This document shows, piece after piece, positions 1 to 7,594 of a stretch of DNA of 39,877 nt (the first letter of the stretch is position 1; each line of letters opens with the position of its first letter). The position numbers were made by a program, and so were the translations under genes. Source of the DNA: an uncultured Bacteroidales bacterium (GTDB taxonomy: Bacteria > Bacteroidota > Bacteroidia > Bacteroidales > JAUNSR01); the NCBI GenBank assembly GCA_947074145.1, contig CAMTOJ010000030.1, positions 1 to 39,877 on the forward strand. Direction: 5' to 3'. A model generated the notes under the pieces. It made no database searches. It was not told the origin of the DNA and saw only the letters and a program-made list of their open reading frames with translations.

Positions 1-12
1 ACACTAATCTTA

Positions 13-45
13 ACACTCTTTCCCTACACGACGCTCTTCCGATCT
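13..45 (+). other. Illumina read-1 adapter sequence (artefact)
   Basis: The 33 bases match the standard Illumina universal/read-1 sequencing adapter, beginning ACACTCTTTCCC and ending CTTCCGATCT. The 12 bases before it have no clear origin. This is a synthetic sequence left by incomplete read trimming, so the window starts at an assembly edge and bases 1-45 should not be treated as genomic. Confidence 0.97.
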
Positions 46-71
46 GCAAAACTTATTTAATAGGTTTTTGC
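46..71 (-). terminator. Weak terminator-like hairpin after the DUF4834 gene
   Basis: GCAAAAC (46-52) can pair with GTTTTTGC (64-71), giving a short stem 18 bases beyond the DUF4834 stop codon. Any T-tract on the minus strand would lie in the adapter-replaced end, so the call is weak. Confidence 0.25.
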
Positions 72-89
72 AAACTTATAGTGATAATT

Positions 90-368
90 TCAATTGTCTG
101 AATCACTATTCTGCTTACGATCCTCTTTGATCTCTTCAAAATCTATATATTCGCCATCATCTTTGGAATATATTTTATCTTTTCTTTTTCCTGTCTGCTG
201 CTGAGAATATTCCTGATGACTATCCTTCCTTTCATTCTGATATGCAGCACCTTGCTTGCGACTTGCTGAAACAATTTTGAAGAATGATTTGATAAGACTG
301 AATCCCATTATCACAGCAAGAATAATAAAGAAAAGCAGACCAAATAAAATAATCTTTATAATAATCAT
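90..368 (-). CDS. DUF4834-family small membrane protein
   Basis: This 92-aa protein has one strongly hydrophobic N-terminal segment (about residues 3-27) followed by a polar, charged tail rich in Lys, Asp, Glu and Gln with the motif GEYIDFEEIKED. That tail plus the neighbourhood (directly downstream of pssA and psd) is the usual picture of the DUF4834 family in Bacteroidales. The molecular function is unknown; a single-pass inner-membrane protein with a cytoplasmic tail is inferred. It follows pssA by 48 nt on the same strand and is probably co-transcribed. The start is ATG at 368. Confidence 0.85.
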   Translation of the reverse strand: MIIIKIILFGLLFFIILAVIMGFSLIKSFFKIVSASRKQGAAYQNERKDSHQEYSQQQTGKRKDKIYSKDDGEYIDFEEIKEDRKQNSDSDN

Positions 369-416
369 ATTAAAAAACGACTTATTTAAACCTTAAAAAT
401 AACCTTTTAGATATCA

Positions 417-1139
417 TTATCCTTTCTTTTTCTTGTTAATAATATCTGAAAATATCGATGTTAGTATATATAACACGATTACTGCACATATTCCGGTAAT
501 ACCTAATAGAATAAGAAGAATCACAGCTGCCATTGCAAACAGATATCTTATCTTATTTTCTGACCAAGAAAGACTCTTGAATTTAAAAGAAAACATAGGA
601 ATCTCTGAAATTAAGAGAAATGAGAAGATAACAACAAGAGCAAACAAGACCCAAATATTACTTAGAAAAGGTATTGAAACATTATCAATATCAACACAGA
701 TTCCCATCCAAAATAAAGCATTCGCAGGAGTCGGCATACCGATGAACGATGTTGTCTGACGTTCATCAATATTAAATTTGGCAAGTCTTATTCCTGAAAA
801 AACAGCTATTAAAAAAGCTGTATAAGGCAAGAACTGATGAAAGAAAGGAGATAAACAATCACACTCCACATATTGCATTGTTTTGAAAACCATAACTGCG
901 GGAGCCAGACCGAATGTCACCTGATCAGCCAACGAATCTAATTCCTTACCCATTGCGGAATGCACCTTTAGTAATCTGGCACTCATTCCGTCAAAGAAAT
1001 CAAATATTGCCCCCAATACTATGAATAGAGACGCATTCATCATATCTCCATTAAACGCGTTAACTATTGCGATACAACCGCAAAAAAGATTCAATGATGT
1101 AATTGCGTTTGGGATATGACGGGTTATAAAATTTGCCAT
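417..1139 (-). CDS. pssA: CDP-diacylglycerol--serine O-phosphatidyltransferase
   Basis: PssA makes phosphatidylserine from CDP-diacylglycerol and L-serine, the first step to phosphatidylethanolamine, in the inner membrane. The 240-aa protein carries the complete CDP-alcohol phosphatidyltransferase signature: D50-G51-x2-A54-R55-x8-G64-x3-D68-x3-D72, with an extra D47 three residues before D50. Several hydrophobic helices follow (about 95-115, 155-180, 195-235). It lies 92 nt after psd and 48 nt before the DUF4834 gene, so the three form a phospholipid operon; the next enzyme of the pathway, Psd, is its direct upstream neighbour. ATG start at 1139. Confidence 0.95.
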   Translation of the reverse strand: MANFITRHIPNAITSLNLFCGCIAIVNAFNGDMMNASLFIVLGAIFDFFDGMSARLLKVHSAMGKELDSLADQVTFGLAPAVMVFKTMQYVECDCLSPFFHQFLPYTAFLIAVFSGIRLAKFNIDERQTTSFIGMPTPANALFWMGICVDIDNVSIPFLSNIWVLFALVVIFSFLLISEIPMFSFKFKSLSWSENKIRYLFAMAAVILLILLGITGICAVIVLYILTSIFSDIINKKKKG

Positions 1140-1231
1140 AATTACTTATAGATTTTCTTTATTATATTTTAATCATAACCCGTTGGATAAACATGGTTAC
1201 AATTTTATAAATACCAAAGTTGTAAAAATGT

Positions 1232-1909
1232 TTATTTTTTCAGTTTTGCTATTGTAGTGATATTACCTGTCACCTTTTCATTCATCTTTACTAATATCTC
1301 GGAATCAAGAGGAAGATAAAGGTCAATTCGAGAACCGAATTTTATAAAACCCAATTGATCGTTAATCTCTGTTCGGTCTCCGGCTTTACAATATGTTACA
1401 ATTCTTCTTGCAAGAGCTCCAGCTACCTGTCTCATTAGGATTGAAATTCCTTTATCATTTTTGATTACTATTGTAGAACGTTCATTTTCAGTGCTTGATT
1501 TAGGCAAATATGCCGCCATAAATCTACCACTATGATGTTGCGAAACCAAAACCTCTCCATTCATAGGAGACCACTGAGCATGAACATTAAAAACTGTCAT
1601 GAAGATTGAAACCTGAATTCTTTTCTCTTTGAAATATTCACTTTCGAAAACCTCCTCGATTGTCACAATCTGACCATCTGAAGGCGCAACAACTACATCA
1701 TCTTTATCCCCTGTATATAACCGTTTAGGACTTCTGAAGAAATTGGTTACAAGAAAAAATATTATGATAGAAAAAAATGTTATAATGTAGAATAATAGTT
1801 TAGGTGTATAAACAAACAACGCCAAATCAATCAGTCCTAGAATAATAAATAAACAGAAAATGATCATTCGACCCTCTTTATGAACTTTGTGTAGGTTAGT
1901 TATTGCCAT
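1232..1909 (-). CDS. psd: Phosphatidylserine decarboxylase proenzyme
   Basis: Psd decarboxylates phosphatidylserine to phosphatidylethanolamine. The 225-aa form is the short PSD-A type. Two hydrophobic segments lie near residues 15-55. The proenzyme self-cleaves between G192 and S193 in FGSR, so S193 would become the pyruvoyl group of the alpha chain. D78 (APSDG) and H110 (NVH) are the other conserved catalytic residues. The reading frame is open to a TTG at 1957, but a strong promoter at 1936-1966 would start transcription downstream of that codon, so the ATG at 1909 was chosen. First gene of the psd-pssA-DUF4834 operon. Confidence 0.95.
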   Translation of the reverse strand: MAITNLHKVHKEGRMIIFCLFIILGLIDLALFVYTPKLLFYIITFFSIIIFFLVTNFFRSPKRLYTGDKDDVVVAPSDGQIVTIEEVFESEYFKEKRIQVSIFMTVFNVHAQWSPMNGEVLVSQHHSGRFMAAYLPKSSTENERSTIVIKNDKGISILMRQVAGALARRIVTYCKAGDRTEINDQLGFIKFGSRIDLYLPLDSEILVKMNEKVTGNITTIAKLKK

Positions 1910-1935
1910 ATAATTTTTAAATGTTTTGCGAAATG

Positions 1936-1966
1936 CAAATCTAAGGCTATTTTGCAATATGACAAA
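1936..1966 (-). promoter_or_regulatory. Bacteroidota-type promoter of psd-pssA
   Basis: On the minus strand TTTG (1963-1966) is followed after exactly 19 nt by TAGATTTG (1936-1943), an exact match to the Bacteroidota sigma consensus TTTG-N19-21-TAnnTTTG, and the box is followed by C as is common. The predicted RNA would begin around 1929, leaving a leader of about 20 nt before the psd ATG. Confidence 0.75.
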
Positions 1967-2060
1967 GCTAATTTAATATCTTTATTAACATAAGGTCCCC
2001 TTTTTCGCATTTAATGGCTTTTCTTAAATTTATATTATGGTTTCATAAACTATTTATGTG

Positions 2061-2068
2061 TAATTTTG
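2061..2068 (+). promoter_or_regulatory. Candidate -7 box for the pseudouridine synthase gene
   Basis: TAATTTTG matches TAnnTTTG 21 nt before the ATG at 2090. An upstream TTTC lies only 16 nt away, so the -33 element is imperfect. Confidence 0.4.
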
Positions 2069-2089
2069 TCATCTAATTAAAATATTATT

Positions 2090-3010
2090 ATGCGGAATAA
2101 TAACAGTCAGGCAAAACGTCCTACACGTAAATTAAAAGAAGATCTTATTAGAAACTATCGTTCATCAGAACAAACTACTTTATTAGAGTTTCTCTTTGCT
2201 ATATTGAAAGATAAAAGCAAAAACACTGTAAAATCTCTTTTAAAACACAAGCATATTGCGATCAATGGTAATCCTACAACTCAATTCGACACGCCGATAA
2301 ATCCGGAAGATGAGATTTCCATCAATTTCGACCGTCCATTCAGAGTATTTAAAAACTCAAAGCTTCGTATTATGTTTGAAGATGATTATATTATTGTAAT
2401 CGATAAATCTTCAGGACTTCTTTCAATGGGAACTGACCGAGACAAAGAAAAGACAGCATACTATATTCTTAGTGACTATCTTAAAAAACAAGATCCTCGA
2501 AATAAAATATTTATCGTTCATCGTCTTGATCGAGAAACATCGGGAGTTATGCTTTTTGCAAAAACTGCAAACGCACAAACTATACTTCAAAGGGATTGGG
2601 ATAATATGGTGCTTGATCGTAAATATCATGCAATCATCGAAGGAACTCCGGAAAAGGAAACAGGAGAACTTCGCTCCTATCTTGCAGAAAACAATGCAAT
2701 GAATGTATATTCAACCGACCCAGAAGCAGGCAAACTTGCAATCACGCAATATAAAGTGGCCAAATCAAAAGGACGTTATTCTCTTGTTGAGCTTACTCTT
2801 CTTACAGGACGTAAAAATCAAATTAGAGTGCATATGTCAGAATTCGGCTTCCCTGTTGCCGGAGATAAAAAATACGGAGCTCGAACAAATCCCGGTAAAC
2901 GACTTATGCTTCATGCATCAAAATTACAATTCGTGCATCCTATGACAAGGGAAAACCTTACATTTGAAACACCAATACCGGCTAAATTCAAAATGGTAAT
3001 GGAGCTGTAA
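2090..3010 (+). CDS. RluA-family RNA pseudouridine synthase with S4 domain
   Basis: The 306-aa enzyme isomerises uridine to pseudouridine in rRNA or tRNA. An S4-like RNA-binding region lies at about residues 30-80 (VKSLLKHKHIAING and following). The catalytic domain has the RluA motif H144-R-L-D147-R-E-T-S-G152, where D147 is the nucleophile, and a later RKNQIRVHM segment typical of the family. Which position it modifies (RluA, RluC or RluD target) cannot be told from sequence alone. It is transcribed divergently from psd and is closed by a clear terminator at 3031-3067, so it is a single-gene unit. Confidence 0.92.
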   Translation: MRNNNSQAKRPTRKLKEDLIRNYRSSEQTTLLEFLFAILKDKSKNTVKSLLKHKHIAINGNPTTQFDTPINPEDEISINFDRPFRVFKNSKLRIMFEDDYIIVIDKSSGLLSMGTDRDKEKTAYYILSDYLKKQDPRNKIFIVHRLDRETSGVMLFAKTANAQTILQRDWDNMVLDRKYHAIIEGTPEKETGELRSYLAENNAMNVYSTDPEAGKLAITQYKVAKSKGRYSLVELTLLTGRKNQIRVHMSEFGFPVAGDKKYGARTNPGKRLMLHASKLQFVHPMTRENLTFETPIPAKFKMVMEL

Positions 3011-3030
3011 AATATTTTATATAAAACAGA

Positions 3031-3067
3031 AACGTCGCTATCTTTCTAAAGGTTGCGACGTTTTTTT
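3031..3067 (+). terminator. Rho-independent terminator of the pseudouridine synthase gene
   Basis: AACGTCGC (3031-3038) pairs perfectly with GCGACGTT (3055-3062); seven T run from 3061 to 3067. Confidence 0.85.
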
Positions 3068-3262
3068 GTAATACTGCTTAAATAAATGAACTTTACAATT
3101 CTTATTACGAGTGCTAATAAAAGAAAAGGAGTATAACCATCCCAAGAAAAGCCAATACATTATAATAGTATTTAATTCTTTTTTATCACTTAATTAGAAT
3201 CTAAATAGATCACATTTCTTAGAAATGAACCTCATTTTTAAGCACATCGGCCATTATTGCAT

Positions 3263-3332
3263 GTTACATCTATTTATCCGTATGTTACATCCAATCACAA
3301 CCTCGTTACATAAAATTGCACAGACGTTACAT
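3263..3332 (+). repeat. Four GTTACAT elements with exact 21-bp spacing
   Basis: GTTACAT begins at 3263, 3284, 3305 and 3326, so the period is exactly 21 bp, two turns of B-DNA. Three copies continue as GTTACATC; the remainder of each unit is not conserved. The array lies about 190-260 bp upstream of the secreted-protein gene at 3524 in a gene-free stretch and looks like a binding array for a DNA-binding protein that contacts one face of the helix. LytTR-type regulators use GTT-containing direct repeats at about this spacing, but the flanks do not match their published consensus well. The rest of 3068-3523 holds nothing else recognisable. Confidence 0.6.
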
Positions 3333-3523
3333 CATAAACAATTTATCTATTATAACGATGGATTATTTGTTTTAATTAATAGCACACTTTGATAAAACGC
3401 TAAAAATAAGACAGATAAAAACATTCGATTTCAAATATGAAATGTAATTTTGAATCATATACCTTGTGAAATCTACAATCTAAATATCGGGAATTTTCCC
3501 ACATAATTTTAATTTTTATACAT

Positions 3524-4528
3524 ATGAAAACACAATTACTATCTTTTATGATGATGATTTTTATGTCACTTCCTATCATGTCTCAGAATTTTGATTTGGG
3601 AAATGACCTTGGTAGTGGATGGAGTTCTAAATGGGATGCAGAAAGTAAAACAATAACTTGGGAAGAAGGTTGGGCCGGACGTGGTTGGTGGTTAAGTGAA
3701 GACGGAATGGATTTTTCCGATTATTCAGAAGTCGTTATTGAATATGAACCAATTGAATTTAGAATTAAACTTGTTGTAGAGTATCTTAAAGATGGGGAAA
3801 AAACAAACGTAGATGGTTGGGGTGAAGCGGGATCTACATCTATAAGTGTAGCTTTAGATCCTGAATTCAAATCTAATATAGTCCAGATCTATATTCAAGC
3901 GGAAAGTGCAGGATCTTTAATACTAAAGAATGCTTATATTGCTAAGACAGGAGAATCCGGAGGGGATTCAGGAGATATAAATGAAGAAGACGCTATTGAT
4001 ATTCCTTTTAATGAATATGGTCATGTACTCTTAGCAGATCTTCAAAAATATGATAATAATTGTCTAGTGAAGCTTTCACTTATAGTTACATCAGGTGCTG
4101 GTGTCCAGACACAACCGGGTTGGGGAATCGGATCAATTAATCCTATAGGTAATTATGACGTTAAAAATTATGAAATAAACTGTTTATCTATTTCCGAACA
4201 AGGTGAAATTAATGAATTCAGCTTCAATATTGGTGAGCTTATATCTTACTCTAAAGTAGATGGAGAGACATATACAGATAGTTATGGGCAACAAGGTATT
4301 ACTATAAATACATGGGGTGGAGCTACACGTGAAAGTATAAAAGTATATCCTAATAATACATATGTTTCAATAGAAGAAACACAGGATATTTCAATAAGTA
4401 TAATTTCAACTGAATACTATGATCTTACAGGAACACTTGTTATAAACCCTAATAATGGTATTTATCTGAAAAAAGATTTAATGTCTAATGGAAAGATAGA
4501 GGTGAAAAAAGTATATATTTTGAAATAA
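3524..4528 (+). CDS. Secreted two-domain protein, probably carbohydrate-binding
   Basis: The 334-aa protein begins with a signal peptide (MKTQLLSFMMMIFMSLPIMS, cut about residue 20). Residues 22-140 form a beta-rich, Trp-rich unit (WAGRGWWLS, VDGWGEAG) that resembles carbohydrate-binding modules. A second, related-looking unit runs about 155-280 (QPGWGIGSI, NTWGGATRES). A Gly/Ser/Asp linker (ESGGDSGDINEED) separates them. The last 40 residues (STEYYDLTG... NGIYLKK... KVKKVY-like ending) resemble the C-terminal domain used by some Bacteroidales T9SS cargo. No catalytic domain is visible. Its place directly before a GH5 glycanase suggests it binds the same glycan. It has its own terminator, so it is probably not in one operon with the GH5 gene. 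Confidence 0.75.
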   Translation: MKTQLLSFMMMIFMSLPIMSQNFDLGNDLGSGWSSKWDAESKTITWEEGWAGRGWWLSEDGMDFSDYSEVVIEYEPIEFRIKLVVEYLKDGEKTNVDGWGEAGSTSISVALDPEFKSNIVQIYIQAESAGSLILKNAYIAKTGESGGDSGDINEEDAIDIPFNEYGHVLLADLQKYDNNCLVKLSLIVTSGAGVQTQPGWGIGSINPIGNYDVKNYEINCLSISEQGEINEFSFNIGELISYSKVDGETYTDSYGQQGITINTWGGATRESIKVYPNNTYVSIEETQDISISIISTEYYDLTGTLVINPNNGIYLKKDLMSNGKIEVKKVYILK

Positions 4529-4563
4529 CTAACTATCTATTAAAAACTAATTACTTTATAACT

Positions 4564-4600
4564 GGGTGTCTCAAAAGATAATTTTGGGACATCCTTTTTT
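4564..4600 (+). terminator. Terminator of the secreted two-domain gene
   Basis: GGGTGTCTCAAAA (4564-4576) pairs with TTTTGGGACATCC (4582-4594), including two G-U pairs, followed by six T. The stem core is related to hairpins at 7515-7557 and 11021-11052 (see findings). Confidence 0.85.
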
Positions 4601-4792
4601 CTTCTCTGTTTTATCTTTATTCTTTTGGAACTTTAATCCATTTAATTTATTGCATATTTTTCTTCTATACCTGATTAAACTCCCCTTCTTGGTTAATCCT
4701 CTGTTAATTATTTTATATATTTACAAATATTAAATCTAACAACTCTTTGAATAGCAAAGCTTAATACTAACTATTTTTAAACTTTAAATTAC

Positions 4793-6274
4793 ATGATCAA
4801 TTACACGACAACAAAACTATTATGCTTTTTATGCTCAATTTTCATCTTTACAGCTTGTAATGACAGCGACGATCCTTCTGATGATAATAAAGACTCTTGC
4901 TCTCTATCTATTGAAAATACATCAAGTAAAATTATACAGATTTCTGACGAGGCTATAGACCTGACTATTAATGTTAAAGCCAGCGGCTTTTGGCGGATTA
5001 CAAATAATGCAGAATGGATAACATTATCACAAGATACCGGGGGTGCAAATACTGCGGGAAAAGATGTAACTTTTACTGTTTCCAAAAATACAACAACAAA
5101 CAGTCGCATTACTGATATTACTATAAGATCAGGGACTGCTAACGATACTATAACTATAAAACAAGATGGCAGAAATACTCCTGAAGAGGACCAAACATGG
5201 GAATTTGCACACTCTGCCGTTAAAAATATGAGAGTTGGATGGAATTTAGGGAATACCCTAGACTCTAAAGATAGCGGGAATCAGTGGATTAAGAAATCTA
5301 CACCCGGAGAACCTTATAATTACGAAACAGCTTGGGGACAACCCTATACCACAATCGAAATGATCCGCATGTTCAAAGATGCCGGTTTCGGAGCAATACG
5401 TGTACCGGTTACTTGGGTAGACCATCTGGACGAAGACAACAATATTAATGAAAAATGGATCGCACGAGTCGAAGAGGTAGTCAACTATGTTCTTGATTGC
5501 GGATTGTATTGCATAATAAATGTGCACCATGACACAGGAGCAGATGAATCAGCCGATTTAGCTAATGATAATCCCGGACGTGTCACTTGGCTTAAAGCCG
5601 ATATCAATCAATATCCGACAGCAAGTATTAAATACAAAAAACTTTGGCAACAGATTGCAACTCGTTTTGAAAAATATGACAAACATCTTCTATTCGAAAG
5701 CTATAATGAAATTCTTGATGCAAACAATTCATGGGATGCACCAAAAAGCAATTCAGGATATGAAGCGGCAAATAAATTAAATCAAGACTTTGTAAATACA
5801 GTCAGACAAACAGGTGGAAATAATGCGAAACGCAACCTTATTGTTAATACTTATAGTGCATCTACAGTTGCTAATACGATTAACAACATGATTATACCAT
5901 CAGATGATGCTGTTAATCATCTAATAGCTCAAGTTCACTTATATGCACCATATAATCTTTGCCTTGCCAATAAAAATGAGTCCTATTCACAAAGTACTTT
6001 TGATGCCGGAGATGAAGCTGAAATTGAAGCTGCGATGAAGAGAGTATATGATCGTTTCTCACCTATTGATATCCCTGTAATAATTGGAGAATATGGTGCT
6101 ATTGAAGATAAAAACAATATGGATGCAAGAGCAAGATGTGCCGGCTTCTATATTAAAACTGCCAATAAATACGATATGGTTTGCTTCTATTGGAGAGATC
6201 TATTAGATCGTAAAAATCTTGTTTGGAATGAAGCAGAGATTAAAGATGCAATTATAGCTAACGCAAGAAAATAA
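4793..6274 (+). CDS. BACON-GH5 endo-glucanase lipoprotein
   Basis: The 493-aa lipoprotein has a signal peptide ending in the lipobox FTAC-N (Cys22), then an Asp-rich tether, a BACON domain (about 36-125; GFWRITNNAEWITLS and a final ITIKQ are typical) and a glycoside hydrolase family 5 catalytic domain (about 140-493; NMRVGWNLGNTLD at its start). The general acid/base is E306 in SYNEIL and the nucleophile is E433 in IIGEYGAI; the INVHHD motif is also intact. GH5 enzymes of this shape cleave beta-1,4-glucans or related mannans and glucomannans; the exact substrate is not determined by sequence. It is probably anchored to the outer membrane and works with the secreted protein encoded at 3524-4528. 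No SusC/SusD pair lies nearby. Confidence 0.93.
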   Translation: MINYTTTKLLCFLCSIFIFTACNDSDDPSDDNKDSCSLSIENTSSKIIQISDEAIDLTINVKASGFWRITNNAEWITLSQDTGGANTAGKDVTFTVSKNTTTNSRITDITIRSGTANDTITIKQDGRNTPEEDQTWEFAHSAVKNMRVGWNLGNTLDSKDSGNQWIKKSTPGEPYNYETAWGQPYTTIEMIRMFKDAGFGAIRVPVTWVDHLDEDNNINEKWIARVEEVVNYVLDCGLYCIINVHHDTGADESADLANDNPGRVTWLKADINQYPTASIKYKKLWQQIATRFEKYDKHLLFESYNEILDANNSWDAPKSNSGYEAANKLNQDFVNTVRQTGGNNAKRNLIVNTYSASTVANTINNMIIPSDDAVNHLIAQVHLYAPYNLCLANKNESYSQSTFDAGDEAEIEAAMKRVYDRFSPIDIPVIIGEYGAIEDKNNMDARARCAGFYIKTANKYDMVCFYWRDLLDRKNLVWNEAEIKDAIIANARK

Positions 6275-6300
6275 ATTAAGTATCCCCTATTCATAACAAA

Positions 6301-6338
6301 AACAGCTATAAGGATTTATATTCTTATAGCTGTTTTTT
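6301..6338 (+). terminator. Terminator of the GH5 gene
   Basis: AACAGCTATAAG (6301-6312) pairs perfectly over 12 bp with CTTATAGCTGTT (6323-6334), followed directly by T residues. Confidence 0.9.
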
Positions 6339-6433
6339 CTAATTTATTATCCTTATTTTAATGATAATAATTATTGTTTTTGTGTATTTAATATGATAAC
6401 TAATTAACTTTTTTGGTTTTAAATATCGGCTTA

Positions 6434-7420
6434 TTACTTAAGTAAATGATTTCTTCGTGATTCAAGAAAATTCAGTTTTGGTCTTGAGCTTTCAGCCTTT
6501 TTATACGACGAGGCTAAAGAGATATCATTACCATCATACCCAAATAAGATTTCATCATCATAATCTCCATCAGAACTCTTATCTTTTATAGAAATTATCC
6601 TTCCTGATTTATCATACTCAACATTAACTTTATAATCATATTCACCTTCATTAATATGCTCTTTTCCATCTAACACCTCTTTATATCGCTCAAAGGCAAT
6701 AATTCGAGAAGGTATATTATTTGTATGTTTACCCATTAATCCAACAAAAGGGATAAAAAAGAATTCCGTTCCAATTAAATAATATAACTGGGAAGGTGAA
6801 TACACTCCTGGATTGGGGATAGTTCCATATTCGAACGTTACAGAGATCTTAACGTCATAACTATATTTTTCGCCTTCATACTCTTCATTTACAGTTGAAT
6901 ATTCTTCTAATGAAATAATATTTCCATCTTTCCATGTATAAACAGCTTTTGCTTCTCCTTTTTGACCTCCTCCTGATATATATCCACTGACCTCTATCAA
7001 CTCGCTATTTGAATTATATTTATAATTATAGTGATATTTATCATAATCATCAGAGCTATATACCGATGATACAATACATCCTTTATCATTCACTTTTATA
7101 TCTTTTAATAACTCTGTTATTTCATCTTTTTCGTAATATACACTGAATGATAATGGAGATGTTGTCATATTTCCAACAAGCTGATAGTCATCATCAGTAC
7201 TTTTAATATTAAAATCTGCCAATTTCCCATTGGCATAAGATAATGTTACAATTTCATCATTCCATAATATACTTGATACAGGATTGGAAAAACCCAAAGA
7301 ACTTAATTGCGGTATATCCTCTGCTGAAGAAACCTTACCATTTGATTTATCATCATCATTACACGCTATAACGAACAACACTAATGCTGTCATTAATAAG
7401 AGATTAATTTTTCTTTTCAT
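6434..7420 (-). CDS. Surface-type lipoprotein, function unknown
   Basis: The 328-aa protein starts MKRKINLLLMTALVLFVIAC, a lipoprotein signal with Cys20 followed by NDDD. The frame is open upstream to 7501, but that extension encodes polar residues in front of the signal sequence, so the ATG at 7420 is preferred. The mature part is a series of short beta-strand repeats with YxYKYNSNSELIEVSG and VEYDKSGRIISIKD, reminiscent of DUF4595-like or RHS/YD-type beta repeats in Bacteroidales lipoproteins. No enzyme motif is seen. The gene follows the AraC-type membrane regulator on the same strand but is separated from it by a strong hairpin (7515-7557). Confidence 0.75.
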   Translation of the reverse strand: MKRKINLLLMTALVLFVIACNDDDKSNGKVSSAEDIPQLSSLGFSNPVSSILWNDEIVTLSYANGKLADFNIKSTDDDYQLVGNMTTSPLSFSVYYEKDEITELLKDIKVNDKGCIVSSVYSSDDYDKYHYNYKYNSNSELIEVSGYISGGGQKGEAKAVYTWKDGNIISLEEYSTVNEEYEGEKYSYDVKISVTFEYGTIPNPGVYSPSQLYYLIGTEFFFIPFVGLMGKHTNNIPSRIIAFERYKEVLDGKEHINEGEYDYKVNVEYDKSGRIISIKDKSSDGDYDDEILFGYDGNDISLASSYKKAESSRPKLNFLESRRNHLLK

Positions 7421-7514
7421 AATACAACTTTTTAAATTATTATTTTCGACATAGTCTACATTTCTATAATATTTTTCTGTATCACGAAAATATACATTCA
7501 ATATTCACCTATAA

Positions 7515-7557
7515 AGAACAAAAGTGTCCCATAAATATAATGGGACACCTTTGTTCT
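7515..7557 (-). terminator. Large hairpin terminator after the AraC-type regulator
   Basis: The arms agaacaaaagtgtcccat (7515-7532) and 7540-7557 form an 18-bp stem with one mismatch and a 7-nt loop. It lies 38 nt beyond the regulator stop codon. The T-run on the minus strand side is poor, so an attenuating or processing role is also possible. Confidence 0.6.
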
Positions 7558-7594
7558 ATTTCTTTGATTAAAAGCAACTCTATAATCCTGAATA

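Noticed and set aside
433..759. Plus-strand 108-aa frame across pssA
   Set aside because: It is the complement of the strongly conserved pssA frame and has no promoter or family signal.
1910..1957. Longer psd reading frame beginning at TTG 1957
   Set aside because: The psd promoter (1936-1966) lies inside this extension, so the codon would not be transcribed; family members start near the ATG at 1909.
3263..3332. CRISPR-like array
   Set aside because: The repeat is only 7-8 bp with a 21-bp period, far too short for a CRISPR repeat, and no cas gene is present.
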